Assembly (NCBI RefSeq): GCF_015751905.1
Contig: NZ_JADOUF010000001.1
Location: 7,192,001-7,256,000 of the forward strand
DNA length: 64,000 bases
Reading direction: 5' to 3'
Source of the DNA: Longispora fulva
GTDB taxonomy: Bacteria > Actinomycetota > Actinomycetes > Mycobacteriales > Micromonosporaceae
Position 1 is the first letter of the stretch; each line of letters begins with the position of its first letter. Positions 60,101 to 64,000 of the stretch are shown here, in pieces. Position numbers and translations under genes: made by a program. The notes beneath the pieces are model-generated. The model ran no database searches. It was not told where the DNA came from and saw nothing but the letters and a program-made list of their open reading frames with translations.

Positions 60101-61075
60101 ATGAGACCCGACGAAGGCGACGGCGGCCCGGTCCGCCCCAAGCTGTTCGACGGTGAGTCCGAGCTGAAGACCAGCCCCGAAGGGCTCACGGACTACGCCG
60201 GCAACATCTTCAAGATCTTCATGAATTTCAGTACGGAGTCCGTCAAGGCCTTCGCCCACCTGCCCATGGTGCAGTCGAAGGCGCTGGTCGCGTTCCGGGG
60301 CGAGGCGGGCACGTTCGCCGAGGGCAAGATGGCGAACCAGATGATGCACAAGCGCGTCCTGGAGTTCCAGCGGTTCTTCGCCGACGTGGGCGTCGGGCTG
60401 GAGGCCATCGCCTTCGCCTCGCAGGCGGTCGGCGACGCCTACGGCGGCACGGACTCCGACAACGCCGCGACTCTGGGTGACATCTCCTTTGCCTTCGGCG
60501 ATCGTGGGGCCACCCAGCCGAAGGGCTTCAAGGACGACATGTTCAGCAAGGACTACAAGACGATCGAGGACCAGCGGGCCGCCGCCATGGCCTCGGGCGG
60601 GACCTACACCGCGGCGATGGGCGGGCTGTACGGCGACTTCAAGGGCTCGCAGGCCTCCGACCCGCACGCGCCCGAGACGTACCGCTACCCGGACGGCAGC
60701 TACGTCCTGGTCCAGACCACGCGGACGCAGACGCCCTACGGCTATGTCGACACGACCACCCGCACGGTGTACGACAAGGACAACAAGCAGCTGGCCTCGC
60801 AGTCCTCGCAGGACTTCCACGGCGACAACACCGTGACCACCAAGCAGGGCGCCGTCACGGAGACCACCGTGACGCACACCAACCCCGACGGCAGCGTCAC
60901 CTACACCACCACCCATGAGGTGAACGGCCAACAGAGCGCTCCTCGAACGACGACGGTGTACCCCAACCAGCACAACGACGCCGCCGGGAGCCAGGGGCCG
61001 GTGGAGGTCCAGGAGAAGGTGCTGGACAGCCACGGTGACGACTACCACGAGCGGCTGTACGGCAAGAGCTACTGA
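60101..61075 (+). CDS. ESX substrate-like protein with beta-repeat tail
   Basis: A 324-residue protein. Residues about 20-150 are helical with an ESX hairpin feel (YAGNIFKIFMNFSTESVKAF, MHKRVLEFQRFFADVGVGLE) but no clear WXG. Residues about 200-310 are short beta-repeats with Thr-rich strands (YVLVQTTRTQTPYGYVDTTT, NTVTTKQGAVTETTVTHTNP, SVTYTTTHEVNG) like those in extracellular bacterial proteins. ATG at 60101 follows GGGGGAGG. It lies between eccC and a Pro-rich ESX protein, so it is likely a secreted or surface component of this ESX system. Confidence 0.65.
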   Translation: MRPDEGDGGPVRPKLFDGESELKTSPEGLTDYAGNIFKIFMNFSTESVKAFAHLPMVQSKALVAFRGEAGTFAEGKMANQMMHKRVLEFQRFFADVGVGLEAIAFASQAVGDAYGGTDSDNAATLGDISFAFGDRGATQPKGFKDDMFSKDYKTIEDQRAAAMASGGTYTAAMGGLYGDFKGSQASDPHAPETYRYPDGSYVLVQTTRTQTPYGYVDTTTRTVYDKDNKQLASQSSQDFHGDNTVTTKQGAVTETTVTHTNPDGSVTYTTTHEVNGQQSAPRTTTVYPNQHNDAAGSQGPVEVQEKVLDSHGDDYHERLYGKSY

Positions 61076-61092
61076 CGGGGAGAGGATCAGCG

Positions 61093-63126
61093 ATGGGTTA
61101 CGGGGACAATCCCAGTCAGTACTACGGCTACAGCCCCGGCGGCAACGAGGAGCTGCAGAGGAATCGGCGGCTGGCGCGACACACCGGTGACGACGTCGAC
61201 CACTACACCCCGGACAGCTCCGGCGACGAGTACGCGGCCACACCCAAGATCGATCACGGTCACATGCGCTCGGACGACTACGAGGGCATGAGCAAGATCG
61301 CGGGCAACAGCATCGAGAAGATCTACAAGCGGGTGATGGCCCAGGACTCCGGTGGGGTCCGTGAGGCCGCCTGGCAGTGGTCCGATGTCGAGGATCTCAT
61401 CGATCACCTGTCAACCCAGATCCGCACCCAGACCGACACCCTCCGCGCGGGCAACGGGGCGGAGCATCCGGGTTGGCACTCGCCCGGCGCCGACGCGTTC
61501 CTCGCCCGGGGGCCGGGTGCCACCCTGATGTCGCTCAACGACTGGCACGACGCGGCGCGCAACAACTTCCTGGGCATGCTCTCCCTGGCCGGGAAGATCG
61601 ACGAGTTCCAGGGCAAGATGCAGACGCTGTTCGACAGGTACAAGGCGGCGATAGTCAACGACTCCAAGTTGTTCTTCGCCAACGGCATGAACAGCTTTGA
61701 GGGCAGCCCGCAACCGCCGTCCGACTACACGAAGGTCGACGTCGCCGCGTGCCAGAGAGCGTTGACTGCCAGCAATAACTGGGCCGTGAAGGACAAGTAC
61801 ATCAGTTTCATGAGGGACACGGAGTTGCGGTTCACGGTCATGGCCCAGGACCTCGAGTACGAGATGGGCCAGGGCTACTGGCAGGTGATGAACAACGACC
61901 TGCGCGGCGGCACGGCGACGGTGTACGAGGGGCCCAACAACGCCGTGCGCACAGCCAACATGCCGGGGCAGAAGCTGATGACCCTCAGCGTCCCCTCGAG
62001 GCCGGGTGGGCCGCCGGGGTCGCAGTTCAACCATCAACCTCCGAGCCCGACGAAGGCGCCCGTCAAGCCGCCGCCGCAGGTCAAGCCGGACCTAGCCCAT
62101 CCGCCGAGTGTCGGGGATCCCACGAAGCTGCCCGATCCCAACAAGCTCCACGATCTGGACCAGTTGCGCGACCCCAGTAAGGTGCTCGACCCGTCCAAGC
62201 TCCACGATCCGGGCAAGCTCCCGGGGATCGGTGAGCTGCCGGTGCAACCCCCGGGGCTGGGGCTGGACCAGCCCTCATTGAGCCTCGCCGGTGGTCGGCA
62301 GACGCCCACGGTGAAGTCGGGCCTGCTTGGCAGGACGCCGAGCGTGTCGGCGCCGCCCGAGGCGCCCGGGCTGGGTCGGAGCCTGTCGCAGACCTCCGGG
62401 GGCGCGCCGAGCGTGCCGCCGGCTATGGCCAAGGGCGGCGCGAAGGTGTCGCGGCCCACCGGTCCGCAGGACGCCGCGCGGCAGCAGGCGAACGGGCCGG
62501 GAATGCCGCCGTCCTCGGTCCTCGGGAAGTCCGGTCGCACCAAGCCGGGTCAGCCCGCCGCGCCGGAGGGGCCGGAAGGCCGGTCGCCGGGCGCGACGCC
62601 GAAGGGGACCACGCCGTCGGTGCTGGGCGGCCGCAGGTCGGGGGCGCGGGTCGGCCAGGACCAGACGGGCACCCCGGGATCGACCCGGCCGGGGACCAGC
62701 CCGTCGGTGCTGGGAAAGAACCGCGACCGCGACCGGCAGGGGTCGTCCGGCGGGCCGGGGGCGCCGCTGGAGGACGTGTTCCTGCGGCCCGTGACCGAGG
62801 CGGGTGCCACCGCCCCGGTGTTGCGGCGGTCCGGTGCGGTCGGCCGGCTGGTCGCCGACCTCGGCGAGGTGCCCGAGGGCCTGCGGGCCAGCAGGCCGGT
62901 CGTGAACAGTCCGGCGGAGCTGGCCGCGCGCAAGAGCGCGGCACAGGCCAGCCGGGAGGAACGGGACCGTCAGTCCCGTGACGATGACTACGACGCGATC
63001 CAGTCCATGCTCAGCGGTGAGACGCCCTGGACAGTGGAGACCCCTGGCGGTGCGGTCATCGCCAACACGCCGCATCCGGCGCCGGTGCCAACGCACGAGC
63101 CGAAGCCGGTGCTCGGCGGGCACTAG
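61093..63126 (+). CDS. large WXG-like protein with proline-rich tail
   Basis: A 677-residue protein. Residues about 55-290 are helical; GWHSPGADAFLARGPGA is a WXG-like turn and DWHDAARNNFLGMLSLAGKI a following helix. From about 310 the chain is Pro-rich: a KLPDPNKLHDLDQLRDPSK-type repeat, then three PSVLG units (SSVLGKSGR, PSVLGGRR, PSVLGKNRD), ending ETPWTVETPGG, a terminal block common in ESX-associated proteins. ATG at 61093 has GGGGAGAGG. I infer a long ESX substrate or a PPE/EspB-like pore-proximal protein; there is no enzymatic domain. Confidence 0.65.
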   Translation: MGYGDNPSQYYGYSPGGNEELQRNRRLARHTGDDVDHYTPDSSGDEYAATPKIDHGHMRSDDYEGMSKIAGNSIEKIYKRVMAQDSGGVREAAWQWSDVEDLIDHLSTQIRTQTDTLRAGNGAEHPGWHSPGADAFLARGPGATLMSLNDWHDAARNNFLGMLSLAGKIDEFQGKMQTLFDRYKAAIVNDSKLFFANGMNSFEGSPQPPSDYTKVDVAACQRALTASNNWAVKDKYISFMRDTELRFTVMAQDLEYEMGQGYWQVMNNDLRGGTATVYEGPNNAVRTANMPGQKLMTLSVPSRPGGPPGSQFNHQPPSPTKAPVKPPPQVKPDLAHPPSVGDPTKLPDPNKLHDLDQLRDPSKVLDPSKLHDPGKLPGIGELPVQPPGLGLDQPSLSLAGGRQTPTVKSGLLGRTPSVSAPPEAPGLGRSLSQTSGGAPSVPPAMAKGGAKVSRPTGPQDAARQQANGPGMPPSSVLGKSGRTKPGQPAAPEGPEGRSPGATPKGTTPSVLGGRRSGARVGQDQTGTPGSTRPGTSPSVLGKNRDRDRQGSSGGPGAPLEDVFLRPVTEAGATAPVLRRSGAVGRLVADLGEVPEGLRASRPVVNSPAELAARKSAAQASREERDRQSRDDDYDAIQSMLSGETPWTVETPGGAVIANTPHPAPVPTHEPKPVLGGH

Positions 63127-63133
63127 GCGTGAT

Positions 63134-63157
63134 CGGGGCCGCCGGTGGGCGGCCCCG
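63134..63157 (+). terminator. terminator after the Pro-rich ESX protein
   Basis: CGGGGCCGCC-GGTG-GGCGGCCCCG, a perfect 10-bp stem 8 nt after the stop, followed by TGCGGCCCCTTG. Confidence 0.75.
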
Positions 63158-63378
63158 TGCGGCCCCTTGTCCTGCCATGCCGCAACGCTGCCGGGCTGTT
63201 GCTGTGCCACCGCCTTGCCGTGCCGTCGTCTGCAGGGGACGGATCGGGCCGGGGCGGCTGCCGGGTGCCTCTGAGCCCGTTGCGCGGTGCCCCAAGCCCG
63301 GGTCGTGACCGCATCCGGAGTGGATGGCTTTGCCGACGCGCCACCCCACCGAACAGTGCCGACACCCAGGCAGTCACC

Positions 63379-64000
63379 TCACGCGCGCGACGGCGTCAGC
63401 CCCAGGTGCTGGCGCTCCAGGTTCGTCGGCGTGACCCACACGTACCGGTCGGCGCCGCCGCCCACCAGCGCCAACATGTCGCCATGCAGTCGCTCCAACC
63501 ACCCGGCGGACCGGGGATCCAGGCGCAGGATCGACGTGATCGCCTGCGCCTCCGTGCCGGACAGCCGGCTCATCATCACCAGGTTCGACGCCTGCACGGC
63601 GGGGAAGCCGCGGACGGAGAGCTGCGGTAGCACGGTGAGCTGGGTCTGCCATGGGCCGAGGCTCGGCGGGACGACGGTGCCGGCGTCGCCGAGTTCGTAC
63701 ACCAGGAGGGCCGGGGTCTGGGCGGTGCCCTGCACCTCCACCGGCTGTGCCGTGGGCAGGACGGCGAGCCGGTCGTTGTGCCCGGTGGCCCACTGGGCCA
63801 GGGCCTGCCAGGGGCCCGGGGTGTGGGTGAACACCACGACCCTGGCTCCCAGGGCCAGCGCCCGGAACACGAGCAGCTTGGTCGACCACGGCTGATCGCC
63901 GACGAGGGACACCCGGGTCGGCTCCGGCCGGAACATCCGGATCGACACGGGGGCGCGGTTGCGGTCATTCCCGAGGAGCAGGCCAGCTCCGGCGACGGGC
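63379..64000 (-). CDS. eccE: type VII secretion component EccE, C-terminal part
   Basis: A leftward frame that stays open to the right edge, so only the C-terminal about 206 residues are seen. LLLGNDRNRAPVSIRMFRPE, STKLLVFRALALGARVVVFT and a C-terminal beta-rich domain (GPWQTQLTVLPQLSVRGFPA, ADRYVWVTPTNLE) match the cytoplasmic part of EccE, the fourth ESX membrane component. The N-terminal transmembrane helices must lie beyond position 64000. A GTG at 63948 is internal and not the true start. It faces the substrate genes, ending about 250 bp from the ESX operon terminator. Confidence 0.75.
   Translation of the reverse strand, partial: PVAGAGLLLGNDRNRAPVSIRMFRPEPTRVSLVGDQPWSTKLLVFRALALGARVVVFTHTPGPWQALAQWATGHNDRLAVLPTAQPVEVQGTAQTPALLVYELGDAGTVVPPSLGPWQTQLTVLPQLSVRGFPAVQASNLVMMSRLSGTEAQAITSILRLDPRSAGWLERLHGDMLALVGGGADRYVWVTPTNLERQHLGLTPSRA

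Noticed and set aside
1-64000. tRNA, rRNA, insertion sequences, integrases or attachment sites
   Set aside because: I looked for them and saw none; no transposase or integrase motif and no cloverleaf-like segment was evident by eye, though small RNAs could be missed.

Overview
The window is very GC-rich with strong third-position GC, GTG and TTG starts, many leaderless promoters (TANNNT placed 6-7 nt before ATG/GTG) and an actinobacterial type VII (ESX-like) secretion locus. I infer an actinomycete, most likely Micromonosporaceae-like. That placement is an inference from style and gene content, not from a marker gene.

Layout. 1-5.9 kb: small envelope and secreted genes (zinc-ribbon membrane protein, lipoprotein), a secreted animal-type haem peroxidase, an AlkZ-like winged-helix protein and a membrane protein. 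6.0-9.5 kb: a tightly coupled three-gene cassette (Fe-S PD-(D/E)XK nuclease, beta-barrel-ended protein, SF1 helicase) that together looks like a Dna2 enzyme split over three polypeptides. 9.5-17.6 kb: housekeeping and metabolic genes (SDR plus Baeyer-Villiger monooxygenase pair, cytochrome oxidase subunit I, MFS exporter, nicotinate/nicotinamide salvage pncB-pncA). 17.6-21.7 kb: an accessory segment bounded by two look-alike hairpins, with a NUDIX gene, an HTH+TPR regulator, several very small genes, and a DddA-like DNA deaminase toxin whose single reading frame is broken by two in-frame TGA codons, followed by a coupled candidate immunity gene. 21.8-29.0 kb: a TetR-controlled ABC exporter, an esterase/MprF-type lipid modification pair, a CBM2-like secreted protein and a thioesterase.

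29.1-64.0 kb is one large type VII secretion neighbourhood. It opens with the mycosin protease MycP. Next come an HNH-nuclease/SUKH fusion, two tandem YwqK-type repeat proteins, a beta-helix/CbbX-type AAA+ ATPase (EccA-like role inferred), an SseB-family protein, YbaB, a WXG100-like protein and a 3630-residue polymorphic toxin. The toxin carries an ESX-type helical head, a long Glu/His/Pro linker, four copies of a HExxE-like module and at least three different enzyme-like domains. Behind it sit candidate immunity genes (TIGR02996/LRR protein, paired zinc-ribbon paralogues). The secretion core follows: two WXG100 genes, eccB and eccD on the minus strand, eccC divergent on the plus strand, two large ESX substrate-like proteins, and the C-terminal part of eccE running off the right edge.

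How it fits together: EccB/C/D/E form the membrane machine, MycP matures or guards it, WXG100 proteins are substrates or chaperone-like partners, and the giant toxin is the probable cargo in contact-dependent competition, with the genes next to it as protection. The best candidates for undescribed biology are the split Dna2-like cassette, the giant multi-warhead toxin with its repeated HExxE module and flavin-oxidoreductase-like tail, and the twice-interrupted deaminase toxin.
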